A stretch of DNA of 64,000 nucleotides from Prostheceraeus crozeri (Eukaryota; Platyhelminthes; Polycladida; Euryleptidae), in NCBI GenBank assembly GCA_907163375.1, contig CAJQUW010008671.1, positions 62,001 through 126,000 of the forward strand, given 5' to 3'. A program made the position numbers and the translations under genes. This document shows, one piece after another, positions 21,238 through 30,057 of this stretch (its first letter is position 1; each line of letters opens with the position of its first letter). A model generated the notes under the pieces. The model saw nothing but the letters and a program-made list of their open reading frames with translations. It had not been told where the DNA came from and searched no databases.

Positions 21238-24200
21238 ATGAAAACATTTTATTGCAACTTATGTAAAAAAAAGTTACAAACAAAAAGAAGTTATCAATCT
21301 CATCTACAAAGTAAAATGCATTTACAAAATGTAGAACGAGTTGATGAAGGAAATATATTAAAATTAAATAGTTATAAAAACTATATAGAAACATTGCCTA
21401 CTGATATAAAAGTTAAAAAAATATTTTATGATTATTCACATTCGGAATATAAAAAAGTTTTTAATAGTGAAGATGAAGCCGTAACAGATATAAAATATTT
21501 ATTTAGCGATACTGATGAATTTAACGAAATAGATGAATTTAACGAAATAGATGAATTTGATGAAGCTGAACGAACCGATGAAGCCTTAGCAAATATAAAA
21601 TATTTATTTAATCAGTCTTTTGAACATAATGAAACCGATAAAACTTTTTCTGATATTCTAACCAACTTTTCTAATATATTTAAGAAATCTTTCAAATGTT
21701 ATATGAATGTAGAAGTACTTTATACAAAAAATGGACCTGATGGAATTCCTGAAGAAATAATACAAGGACATTTTACAAAGTCACAAGAAATTCATAATGT
21801 AAATGATATACAACCCATATTTGAATCGATGATACTTAAATTAGAAAATTGTATAATTGAAGCCCAGTTACGTGAATCTGGTTGGAGATTTGTTAAAATA
21901 ATATCTAAGAAAATAGTAATTGATAAATATAAAAATAATACTGGTGGTAGTTATGTTCCTTTACCTTTCAGTTCACCTCAATTAATCAACATAAAAAATG
22001 AAGATGATTATTGTTTTCTGTGGAGTATTATAGCACATTTACATCCTGCAAAATATCATAAAGAAAGACTAAGTCATTACAATAAAGAAGAATACATAAG
22101 TGAATTTGATCTTTCTGATGGCTTAGATGAATTTCCATATGATTATAATAGGTTACTAAAGTTTCATAAAAAGAATAAAAATTTAATTGAAGTAAATGTT
22201 TTTGAATTAAATGTGAATTATGTTTCTATTGGTAAAATTACTCCACTTTACTCAGATTCAAAAAAATTTTATTTGAATAATAAAAATTTATGTCAATCAG
22301 AAATAGTATATAATGATAGAGGAAATTACATGCATCATAATATTTTTTACCAAGGAAATATAATATGTACTGAAAAATTTGAACTTGTTAAAACACTATC
22401 ACCAATAATGATTAATCATAATAATTATAAAGGACGTACTGATGATTATAATTACAAATATTCATCTTTATCTTCAGAATACCAACAAAAATTAGAAAAT
22501 TTAAATAAAAGTTTACAAAAATGTAAAATAGATTATCAACAACAAACAAAAATGTTACTACAAGAATATCACCATAAATATCAAAATAAGATAGAAACAA
22601 TTCAAAAATTAAATGAAGAAAATAATAAAGAATCGGCTAAAGCCAGAGGAGCTTCGCTCCGATTAAATAATGAAGAATTAAATAATGAAGAAAATGAAAC
22701 CAAACAAAAAATAAATGAATGTTTAAAAAAATGTCTACAACAATATAAAGAACAATATGATAAAGAATATAGTTATCAGTTACAAATATTAAATCAAAAT
22801 TATTATCAAAATACATTTAATCTTACAAAAGAAATTAATGAAACATATGAAATATATAAAGATGAATTTGAAAAACTAGAACAGTCAAAACAACCAGCAC
22901 AAGCGAATATATTATATTATCAGGGTCATTTTATATTGTGTAAAGATGTTTCTATATTTACAAAAACTTCAGATAATAAAAATTTTCCTTGTCTTCAATG
23001 TATGACAAGTTTTAGAACTTTAGAAGAAATGAATAGACATTTGGAGAATTGTCAACAAAACGAAGCAGTTCAAAATACTTTTCCTAAAGATGATTATTTA
23101 GAATATAATAAATGGTATTTTAAAAATAAAGTACCCTTTACTATTTATTGTGATTTTGAAGCATATAATGTTAATATGACACAAAATCAAACGGAAAGTT
23201 CCAGGGCTTCACCCGATTCTGAAAATTATAATTCTGAAAATTATAATTCTGAAAATTATAATTCTGAAAATTATAATTCTGAAAAAAGTGCGCCTGAAAA
23301 AAGTGCGCCTGAAAGAAGTGCACCTGGAAAAAGTTCAACTGAACAAAGTAAAGAAAAATATTTATTTGAACAAAAACCATTATGTTGGGGAATGTACATT
23401 CATTCAAATTATCCTGAATTATTTAAATCAGAATATTTACAATACTATGGTGAAGACAGTTCAGAAATGTTTACAAAGAAAGTAGAAGAATTACAAGGAC
23501 GTTTTTCACAATTGCTTGAAACAAATAAACCAATGATACCATTAACGGATGAAGAAAGAAAAGAATTTTATGATGAAATAAATTGTTATTACTGTGGAAA
23601 AGGTTTTACAAATAAATATAAAACTGGCAGAGGTAGATATATTGATAAAGTAAAAGATCATGATCATCTAAATGGATTATATAGAGGTGCAGCACATAAT
23701 TCTTGTAATCTTAATGCTAACAAATTTAAATATAACTTTGTTCCTTTATATTTCTACAATGGTTCTAAATATGATTTCCATCTAGTAATGAAAGATTTAT
23801 TTTCATCTGAAAAATTACAACAACAAAAAATAAATGTACTATGTAAACAAGAAGAAGAATATTTTTCAATGCAATTAGGTTGTATTAGAATTTTAGATGC
23901 ATTTAGATTTTTTACTCCTTATTCATTAGATGTTATGGGAAAAACTTTGAAATCTGAACAATGTAAAATATTAAATAAATATAATTTAAAACCTTTAAAA
24001 GGAATATTTCCGTATGAGTATATAGCCTGCGGCTCACAGTCGAAGACTGATTTTAATTCTGTGAATAAAATTATGGAAGAAGAACAACTTCCTCCAATAA
24101 ATAAATTTAAATCAACATTAAAACAATCACAATTATCTGACGAAGACTATGCAGAAGCTGAAAAGAATTGGAGAGAGTTAAATTGTAAAACAATGTATGA

Positions 24201-25890
24201 TTATACAATGAAATATCTACAGATAGATGTATTAATACTAGCTGATCTTTTTGAAAACTTTCGTGATATGTGTTTAGAATATTACGGAATAGATCCATGT
24301 TATTGTTATTCTACACCAGGTTTAACATGGTTAGCAGGATTAAAACATACAAATGTTCAAGCCGATGGCTCTAGGAGAAAGTCCGTTAAACTTAAACATT
24401 ATAAAGAAAATACATATGATAAATTATTATTTTTTGAATCTGGAATTAGAGGTGGAGTTTCATCAGTTTTAGGTAATAGATATGTTAAATGTTATAATAA
24501 GAAAGTAAATCCACAAGAATATGGAATAATAAAACCTTTATCTCCAGAAGAAAAAGAAAAAATATTAGAAATTTTTCGAACGAAACGAGAAGGAGTAGAA
24601 CGTGAAAAAGCAATTGATGAATTCATGAGAGAAAACTATTTATTATATTATGATTTTAATAGCTTATATTCTTCTTGCATGATACAAGAATTACCAACAG
24701 GTGAAATGACATGGTGTAATAATCTAGATTATCAAAGAACATATGATGGTGAAAATAATTTTGGTTATGTATATGAAGTTGATTTAGTATACCCTGATTA
24801 TATAAAAGAAGCAACAAAATATTATCCTTTCTGTCCAGAAAACAAAATTCCCAATATAGAAGATTTTTCAGATTATCAAAAATCTATAATTCCGAAAAAA
24901 TACAGACCAACAAAAAAACTTATGTTAACACAAAGCAATAAAGGAAAGTATGTTGTTGAAGGAAGAATGCTAGATTGGTATTTAGATCATGGTATGATTC
25001 TCACCAAAATACATCGAAAACTAGAGTATAGAAAATCTAAATGGTTAAAAAATTATATAGAGTTCAATATTGAAAAACGTAAAATAGCTAAAAGAAATAA
25101 AGATGATTTTGGAAACGTTTTCTTCAAATTAATGAATAATGCATTTTATGGTAAGACTTTAGAAAATGTGCGTAATAGACAAAATATTGAAATAGTTTTT
25201 GATAGAGATAGATTTCAAAATTTAACAAGGAAACCTACATATAAAAGAACTACTAGATTCAGTGATGAACTTTGTGCTGTTCATCTAAGAAGAAGCATTG
25301 TAAAACATGATAAGTTTAATTTCATTGGTTTCACTATATTAGAATTAGCTAAACTATTTATGTATAGTTTTATATATGATTATTTAGCACCTGCTTATGG
25401 CAAAAACTATAAATTACACTTTACAGATACCGATTCTATTTTCTTAGAATTAACAGTACCATATGGTTCTTCACTAGATAAAGAAATTAATAAAATAAAA
25501 GATATCATTCATCCTTCTGATTTATGTAAAGTAAAAGATGAATTAGAAGGAAATGAAGATTTCATAACAGAAGCTATATTTTTAAAATCTAAATGTTACT
25601 GTTATGATACAACTAATAATATTAGGACATCGGAGATGTCTTCCAGGGCTTCGCCCGTTAAAACACATAAAACATTGAAAGGAATTTCAAAGGCATCAGT
25701 GGCTAATCAAATAACATTTCAAGATTATAAAAATGCATTATTTAATAATGAAATAAAAACAGCATATAATTATAGACTTAATTCAAAAAAACATAAAATG
25801 TATTTAAAAGAAGAACATAAATTAGCATTAGATCCATTTGATGATAAAAGAAAAATTTTACCTGATGGAATAACTACTTTACCTTTTTAA
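21238..25890 (+). CDS. pPolB: Protein-primed DNA polymerase B, element 1
   Basis: 1550 residues, a full-length Polinton polymerase that replicates the linear element from its ends. Order: C2H2 finger at 5-28; a conserved Cys block (DDYCFLWSIIAHLHP) near 255; a coiled Gln/Glu-rich insert around 420-560; a second finger near 590; exonuclease motif I CDFEAY (D639, E641); a zinc/HNH-like endonuclease VII module with C783, C786 and KDHDHLNG at 806-813; Exo II at 841-846; Exo III YLQIDV (D997); Pol A DFNSLYS (D1139); Pol B KLMNNAFYGK (1297-1306); Pol C DTDS (1397-1400). All catalytic residues are present. Five hairpin insertions are read in frame. A linker near residue 650-690 is made of NSEN and SAPE repeats. 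Confidence 0.95.
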   Translation: MKTFYCNLCKKKLQTKRSYQSHLQSKMHLQNVERVDEGNILKLNSYKNYIETLPTDIKVKKIFYDYSHSEYKKVFNSEDEAVTDIKYLFSDTDEFNEIDEFNEIDEFDEAERTDEALANIKYLFNQSFEHNETDKTFSDILTNFSNIFKKSFKCYMNVEVLYTKNGPDGIPEEIIQGHFTKSQEIHNVNDIQPIFESMILKLENCIIEAQLRESGWRFVKIISKKIVIDKYKNNTGGSYVPLPFSSPQLINIKNEDDYCFLWSIIAHLHPAKYHKERLSHYNKEEYISEFDLSDGLDEFPYDYNRLLKFHKKNKNLIEVNVFELNVNYVSIGKITPLYSDSKKFYLNNKNLCQSEIVYNDRGNYMHHNIFYQGNIICTEKFELVKTLSPIMINHNNYKGRTDDYNYKYSSLSSEYQQKLENLNKSLQKCKIDYQQQTKMLLQEYHHKYQNKIETIQKLNEENNKESAKARGASLRLNNEELNNEENETKQKINECLKKCLQQYKEQYDKEYSYQLQILNQNYYQNTFNLTKEINETYEIYKDEFEKLEQSKQPAQANILYYQGHFILCKDVSIFTKTSDNKNFPCLQCMTSFRTLEEMNRHLENCQQNEAVQNTFPKDDYLEYNKWYFKNKVPFTIYCDFEAYNVNMTQNQTESSRASPDSENYNSENYNSENYNSENYNSEKSAPEKSAPERSAPGKSSTEQSKEKYLFEQKPLCWGMYIHSNYPELFKSEYLQYYGEDSSEMFTKKVEELQGRFSQLLETNKPMIPLTDEERKEFYDEINCYYCGKGFTNKYKTGRGRYIDKVKDHDHLNGLYRGAAHNSCNLNANKFKYNFVPLYFYNGSKYDFHLVMKDLFSSEKLQQQKINVLCKQEEEYFSMQLGCIRILDAFRFFTPYSLDVMGKTLKSEQCKILNKYNLKPLKGIFPYEYIACGSQSKTDFNSVNKIMEEEQLPPINKFKSTLKQSQLSDEDYAEAEKNWRELNCKTMYDYTMKYLQIDVLILADLFENFRDMCLEYYGIDPCYCYSTPGLTWLAGLKHTNVQADGSRRKSVKLKHYKENTYDKLLFFESGIRGGVSSVLGNRYVKCYNKKVNPQEYGIIKPLSPEEKEKILEIFRTKREGVEREKAIDEFMRENYLLYYDFNSLYSSCMIQELPTGEMTWCNNLDYQRTYDGENNFGYVYEVDLVYPDYIKEATKYYPFCPENKIPNIEDFSDYQKSIIPKKYRPTKKLMLTQSNKGKYVVEGRMLDWYLDHGMILTKIHRKLEYRKSKWLKNYIEFNIEKRKIAKRNKDDFGNVFFKLMNNAFYGKTLENVRNRQNIEIVFDRDRFQNLTRKPTYKRTTRFSDELCAVHLRRSIVKHDKFNFIGFTILELAKLFMYSFIYDYLAPAYGKNYKLHFTDTDSIFLELTVPYGSSLDKEINKIKDIIHPSDLCKVKDELEGNEDFITEAIFLKSKCYCYDTTNNIRTSEMSSRASPVKTHKTLKGISKASVANQITFQDYKNALFNNEIKTAYNYRLNSKKHKMYLKEEHKLALDPFDDKRKILPDGITTLPF
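22635..22660. repeat. Double hairpin inside PolB (1)
   Basis: GGC-taaa-GCC then GGAGC-ttc-GCTCC, bordered by ATCG and CGAT. Read as SAKARGASLRL. Confidence 0.85.
23193..23214. repeat. Double hairpin inside PolB (2)
   Basis: GGAA-ag-TTCC, one base, then GGG-cttca-CCC. Read as ESSRASPDS, next to the NSEN repeat linker. Confidence 0.75.
24024..24049. repeat. Double hairpin inside PolB (3)
   Basis: AGCC-tgc-GGCT, two bases, then CAGTC-gaa-GACTG. Read as ACGSQSKTD. Confidence 0.8.
24360..24384. repeat. Double hairpin inside PolB (4)
   Basis: AGCC-gat-GGCT then GGA-gaaag-TCC. Read as ADGSRRKSV. The second stem is weak. Confidence 0.65.
25626..25656. repeat. Double hairpin inside PolB (5)
   Basis: GACATC-gga-GATGTC, five bases, then GGGC-ttc-GCCC. 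Read as TSEMSSRASPV. Close relative of the intergenic copy at 16823-16868. Confidence 0.9.
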
Positions 25891-25998
25891 TTTTCTAATT
25901 TCTATTTTCTAAATTTAACAATATAACAATATAACAATATAACAATATAAAATATTATAAAATAAAATAAAATAATAATATAAAATTATCATATAAAA

Positions 25999-26831
25999 AT
26001 GGATAAAGTTAGAGCTGATAATTTTAAAAGAATAAAACAATTAGACGAATTAATAAAACAAAGAAATATTATGAAAGAAAATCATCTTCAACATAGAATG
26101 ACAAAAGCTGGTATTCAATCTGATATGTTTGATAAATTAAAATTAACTGAAGAAGTAAAAACTGATTATGAAAAAACTGTCGAACCATTTAAAACTCTTG
26201 AAAAGGAACTTAATGAAAAACGTGTTGATATAGCGGATCCTGTACTTAAAACACTATTAGATGACTATGGTTTATTAGAGGCAAACATAGATAAAAAATT
26301 ACCAAAATCTATGTTATTCGAACATTCTACTTTCTTTTTAGATAAAAAATTATTTGCAAGATTTTATCTTGGTGGTAAAGAAATATTTCCACAACCTTTA
26401 CGAGGATTAATTTTTACTCCAGATAAAAAACCTATTAGTTTAGATAGAAATTTTGTTGATCTTTTAAGAGGAGCAGATTTAAAAAATTATGCTGTAGAAG
26501 ATCTCATAAAATATAAAACTATATTAGATAGAGTTGGCACAGTAAAAACTCTTAGACGTTATAAACAATTAGAAAATTTATTATCAACGGGAGTTAAAGT
26601 AGGGAAAGGTTTATCTGAAAAACAGAAAACAAAAAACAGAAAACTGAAACAACTGTATTTTTACCAGATGATCCACAAGAATTACTAAATAGATTAAATA
26701 TTTTAATATCGGCAATAAAAGAAGGACATAATTCTAGTTTCAATGAAATTCATGCTATATTGAAAAGACTGTTAGAAAAGAAGATTCTAAATGAAGAGGA
26801 TTATAAAAGTATAACGAACCGAGTGATCTAG
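25999..26831 (+). pseudogene. Unknown coiled protein, element 1
   Basis: Begins MDKVRADNFKRIKQLDELIK, like the small gene at 16884. It continues with a helical region and an FYLGGKEIFPQPLRGLIFTP block, and ends in a conserved-looking LPDDPQELLNRLNILI segment. I do not recognise a function; similar proteins are familiar as neighbours of Polinton PolB genes. About one break is present. Confidence 0.5.
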
Positions 26832-26842
26832 GACTTCGCCCG
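26818..26842. repeat. Degenerate GC hairpin after the 25999 gene
   Basis: ACCGAGTGATCTAGGACTTC then GCCCGT; a worn member of the GGGC-ttc-GCCC family. Confidence 0.5.
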
Positions 26843-26924
26843 TAGCTGAAATATGTTGTTGTTTTTAATTTTTTATAAAAAAAATATTTCATAAAAAAAT
26901 ATTTATTTAATTTTTAGTTTAAAA

Positions 26925-27713
26925 ATGTGTTCAGCAGATTTAGACAAAATTAATAATCATTTAGAAAATTTGATAGAGATTTTGGGTTCATCAAAATTTA
27001 GTACGACGTTAAAAATTATAACAACTACTTCATCACACACTTGTAATTTAGAACCCATTCTACATTTAGAACAAAATAAAAATTATCAAATTGCATTGAC
27101 TAGTTTCTCCACATTTAACACTATTCAAAACGTTATCAAAGATGTGAATGATCAATTTAGATATTCTACTGATAAAGGTAAAACATGGAAAATACTAACT
27201 TTTCTTCCTGGTTCTTACGAAGTTGAATCAATATCAAATGAAATTAAGAGACATTTAGGTATACCATTTAAAGATAAGAAACAATTACATTTTGCAGTTG
27301 AACCGGCAGTTAATAAATTTTCTCTTACTTTAGACGAAAATCATCAAGTTGATTTTAATCATGATAGATCATTGTCAAAGCTACTAGGATTTAATAAACA
27401 AACCTATAGTCAAGGTTATCATTTAGGTGAGAAGATTCCAAAAATAACTGAAATAAATTCAATTGTTGTACATTGTGACATTATTGAAGGAGGTTATATA
27501 AATGGTAAATTATCAAATTTAATATTCAGTTTTCCAGCTTTTACTGTACCCATTGGTTATAGATTAAATGTAATTCCACAAACATTAATATATTTTCCTA
27601 TTACAAGAAAAACTATTAACAACATTGGCATTAGAATCACTGATGAAAAAGGACAAGAAATAAATTTTGGAGGTGAAGAGATTATGATAGATCTTTTGGT
27701 TCGGGAGGTATAA
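26925..27713 (+). CDS. Penton-like minor capsid protein, element 1
   Basis: 262 residues, the usual size for the Polinton single jelly-roll vertex protein. Features are an SHTCNLEPILHLEQNKNYQI start of the fold, a PGSYEVESISNEIKRHL module, the INSIVVHCDIIEGGYINGK strand pair typical of the family, and an ITDEKGQEINFGGEE end. It sits between the 25999 gene and the second ATPase in the same orientation. Confidence 0.8.
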   Translation: MCSADLDKINNHLENLIEILGSSKFSTTLKIITTTSSHTCNLEPILHLEQNKNYQIALTSFSTFNTIQNVIKDVNDQFRYSTDKGKTWKILTFLPGSYEVESISNEIKRHLGIPFKDKKQLHFAVEPAVNKFSLTLDENHQVDFNHDRSLSKLLGFNKQTYSQGYHLGEKIPKITEINSIVVHCDIIEGGYINGKLSNLIFSFPAFTVPIGYRLNVIPQTLIYFPITRKTINNIGIRITDEKGQEINFGGEEIMIDLLVREV

Positions 27714-27738
27714 ACTCCCGTTCGAGAGGTATAAACTC
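27702..27738. repeat. Double hairpin after penton gene
   Basis: CGGGAG-gtataaa-CTCCCG, then a shorter GAG-gtataaa-CTC copy. It overlaps the last codons and stop of the penton gene. Confidence 0.75.
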
Positions 27739-27817
27739 CCACGCGAAGCTAGAGAAGTTTAATTTTCTTCTTCTTTAAAAACAAAAATAAAATAAAAATA
27801 AATTTTTTTATTAAAAA

Positions 27818-28585
27818 ATGAGTGAAGTGCTACCATTTAATAAAAAAAAACTTAAATTTAGTCATCATCCAAATTTATCTAATAAAGTTTTGGCAGTTAT
27901 TTGCGGAAGATCAGGTTGTGGAAAAACATATCTATTATTTAAAATTTTAACGACTCCAAATTTTTTGGATTATAACAATCTTATAATTTATACAACAACA
28001 GCAGAACAACCCATCTATCAATTTTTAAAATATGGATTTGAAAATAATCTTAAAAAAACAGCAATTGCTTCCCTATTCGAAGAATACGAAAAATCTGAAT
28101 ATGAAGAAGAAATAAGTTCATGGTGTGAGGAAGCAGTAGAAAATAGTCAGTTAGTCGAAACCAATAAAAATAACCATATAAAAATACAATTAATAGATGA
28201 TAGTGGTAATATGCAAGATCCTAGTAAACTAGATAAAACAATGAAACATTGTGTAATTTTTGATGATTGTGTTAATGATAGAAATCAGTCAGTTCAGAGA
28301 AATTATTTTACAAGAGGTAGACATAATAACTGTAGTGTATTTTATTTAACACAAAGTATGTATTCATTAGACGGAAGTGTTATTAGAAAGAATGCAAATA
28401 TATTTATACTATTTGAAATAAATGCAAGAAACTTAAGTGATTTGCTAAGAGATTTATGTATAAGAGATAAAGATGAATTTAAACAATCGTGTAATAATGC
28501 TTGGGCAAAAGATTATGGATTCATTACAATTAATATTGATAAAAAAATTCATGATAGAGTTATCGAACAATTGTTCTCTGACTAG
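27818..28585 (+). CDS. ATP: Packaging ATPase (A32-like), second copy, element 1
   Basis: 255 residues, the canonical Polinton size. Walker A is CGRSGCGKTY (residues 29-38), Walker B is HCVIFDDCV near residue 147, and FTRGRHNNCSVFYLTQSMY supplies the sensor strand. It ends just before a run of three hairpins. Sequence and length differ strongly from the ATPase at 20144, so this is not a recent tandem copy. The genome packaging role is inferred from the family. Confidence 0.85.
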   Translation: MSEVLPFNKKKLKFSHHPNLSNKVLAVICGRSGCGKTYLLFKILTTPNFLDYNNLIIYTTTAEQPIYQFLKYGFENNLKKTAIASLFEEYEKSEYEEEISSWCEEAVENSQLVETNKNNHIKIQLIDDSGNMQDPSKLDKTMKHCVIFDDCVNDRNQSVQRNYFTRGRHNNCSVFYLTQSMYSLDGSVIRKNANIFILFEINARNLSDLLRDLCIRDKDEFKQSCNNAWAKDYGFITINIDKKIHDRVIEQLFSD

Positions 28586-28621
28586 GCTTCGCCTCGAGGG
28601 GCTTCGCCCCGACTGAAAGTC
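28584..28621. repeat. Triple hairpin after ATPase
   Basis: AGGC-ttc-GCCT, GGGGC-ttc-GCCCC and GACT-gaa-AGTC in tandem, starting at the ATPase stop codon. Confidence 0.9.
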
Positions 28622-28861
28622 GATCGAAGATTTGTTTACTGAGTAATAAAAAATATACAACATAGTGGTATAATATTTTTTTGTTATTATCAGCTTTAAT
28701 TTTATCTATTTTTTAAAATATAATATTTGAATTTTGTGGTAACATTGGAATACAGCAAAAACATTTTACTGAACAAATTATTTTTTTATTGCTTTGTTGT
28801 TTGCAATCTTTTCGTTTAAAGTTTTCTCGTTTAAAGTTTTCTCGTTTAAAGTTTTCTCGTA
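28622..28861. other. AT-rich spacer with TTTAAAGTTTTCTCG repeats
   Basis: No gene. Three direct copies of CGTTTAAAGTTTTCT lie at 28814-28860 and run into the C-terminal codons of the next minus-strand gene. Confidence 0.6.
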
Positions 28862-29542
28862 TTAAGTTTTGTTTAATAAAGTTTTGTCTAATAAAGTTTT
28901 TAGCTCTTCTAAAAAAATTTTATCATCACTAAAAGTTTTACCATCACTAGAAATTTTACCATCCTTTTTATTTTTATCATTAACTTTTTCTGTCTGTGAT
29001 TGAAATGATATTTGATTTACTTCATTAGCTATTTGATCAAATTTTTCAATCTCATCTAACGTAATAACATTATCATCACATACTCTTTGAAAGTAGTAAT
29101 GTAGTTTATCATAGACTTCTTTAATATGTAAATGCTTAGTTTTTAATGATTTTCGTTTCTTAGTTATTAAAGATTTATCTAACATTGTAGCAAGTGAAGT
29201 TGCAAAAACACCCGTACCTGTTAAAGCTGTAGCAACTACTGGAATTACTAAAACACCTGAAGATATAACAATTGTTAAAGCACCTAAACTTATTGTTAAG
29301 AATATGCCAATTCCTTGTGTTACATTCTTAACTTTACTCCATCTCTTTCTTAATTTTTTATAATGCTCTAATCTTAATAATAATTGGGATTCCTTATCTT
29401 TCATATAACGTACTCTATCTTTGTGTTTTTCAATATTTAATTCACTTATTTTTAATTGAGATAACGAAGGATATATTCTTGAGGTTCCTTCCATTTTTGT
29501 TTCATTCATTTCTGAAGTTCCTTCCACTTTTGTTTCATCCAT
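28862..29542 (-). CDS. Membrane protein whose start lies in the right inverted repeat, element 1
   Basis: 226 residues from the ATG at 29542, which follows an ATTTCTTTAAAA leader. The N-terminus carries the repeated KVEGTSEMNETKMEGTS; a Lys/Arg-rich helix follows, then a long hydrophobic region (GIFLTISLGALTIVISSG and VLVIPVVATALTGTG), then a coiled tail. The first ~31 codons are inside the inverted repeat and so are duplicated at the left end (from 11213), where the frame runs into unrelated sequence. Function unknown; the layout suggests one or two membrane spans. Confidence 0.6.
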   Translation of the reverse strand: MDETKVEGTSEMNETKMEGTSRIYPSLSQLKISELNIEKHKDRVRYMKDKESQLLLRLEHYKKLRKRWSKVKNVTQGIGIFLTISLGALTIVISSGVLVIPVVATALTGTGVFATSLATMLDKSLITKKRKSLKTKHLHIKEVYDKLHYYFQRVCDDNVITLDEIEKFDQIANEVNQISFQSQTEKVNDKNKKDGKISSDGKTFSDDKIFLEELKTLLDKTLLNKT

Positions 29543-30051
29543 TTTTAAAGAAATATTTTTAGTCACATGATATATTTTAAAAACCTGAAAAACGTCTAAA
29601 CTCATGAATTTGAAATTCTCAACTTTTATGATTTTCGGTGTCCTAGAACGGTCATGATTTTCAAGGTAAAAATTGTAATTCACAAATTTGAGATTCTTAA
29701 CTTTTCTGATTTTTCGGTGTCCTGGAACGGTCATGATTTTCAAGGTAAAAATTGTAATTCTCAAATTTGAGATTTTGAAAAATTTGAAAAACTGGGTATT
29801 TTTAAAAACGCTTAAATTTATGAATTTAGGTCTTCATAACCTGAAAAAGGGTTCAAATTCATGAATTTATGTTGTTTTTAAAAATACCATTTTTTGAAAA
29901 ATGGTACTTTTTGAATGGACTAAATTCATGAATTCAGGTCTTAAAAACCTGAAAAAGGGACTAAATTCATGAATTTATGTCGTTTTTAAGGATACCAATT
30001 TTTTTTATTTTTATGGGTGTCCTGTCCTGGAACTGTCTTTTGACCATTACT
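29451..30051 (-). repeat. Right terminal inverted repeat, element 1 (601 bp)
   Basis: Mirror of 10705-11305 with equal length. It ends in CATTACT next to the duplicated TTCGCA. Confidence 0.95.
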
Positions 30052-30057
30052 TTCGCA
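30052..30057. repeat. Target site duplication TTCGCA, right copy of element 1
   Basis: Identical to 10699-10704. Confidence 0.95.

Larger units (their letters stand above)
10705..30051. mobile_element. Polinton/Maverick, element 1 (19.3 kb)
   Basis: Termini are 5'-AG and CT-3' (AGTAATGGTC at the left, its complement at the right), flanked by a 6-bp duplication. Inverted repeats of 601 bp match almost perfectly. Gene content is the full Polinton set: protein-primed PolB, integrase, adenain-type protease, packaging ATPase, double jelly-roll major capsid and penton-like capsid. It has extra genes for a phospholipase A2, a fibre-like protein and a second ATPase. Composition is much more AT-rich than element 2. 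About four of the genes look broken; the rest are open. The near-identical ends point to a recent insertion. Confidence 0.95.
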
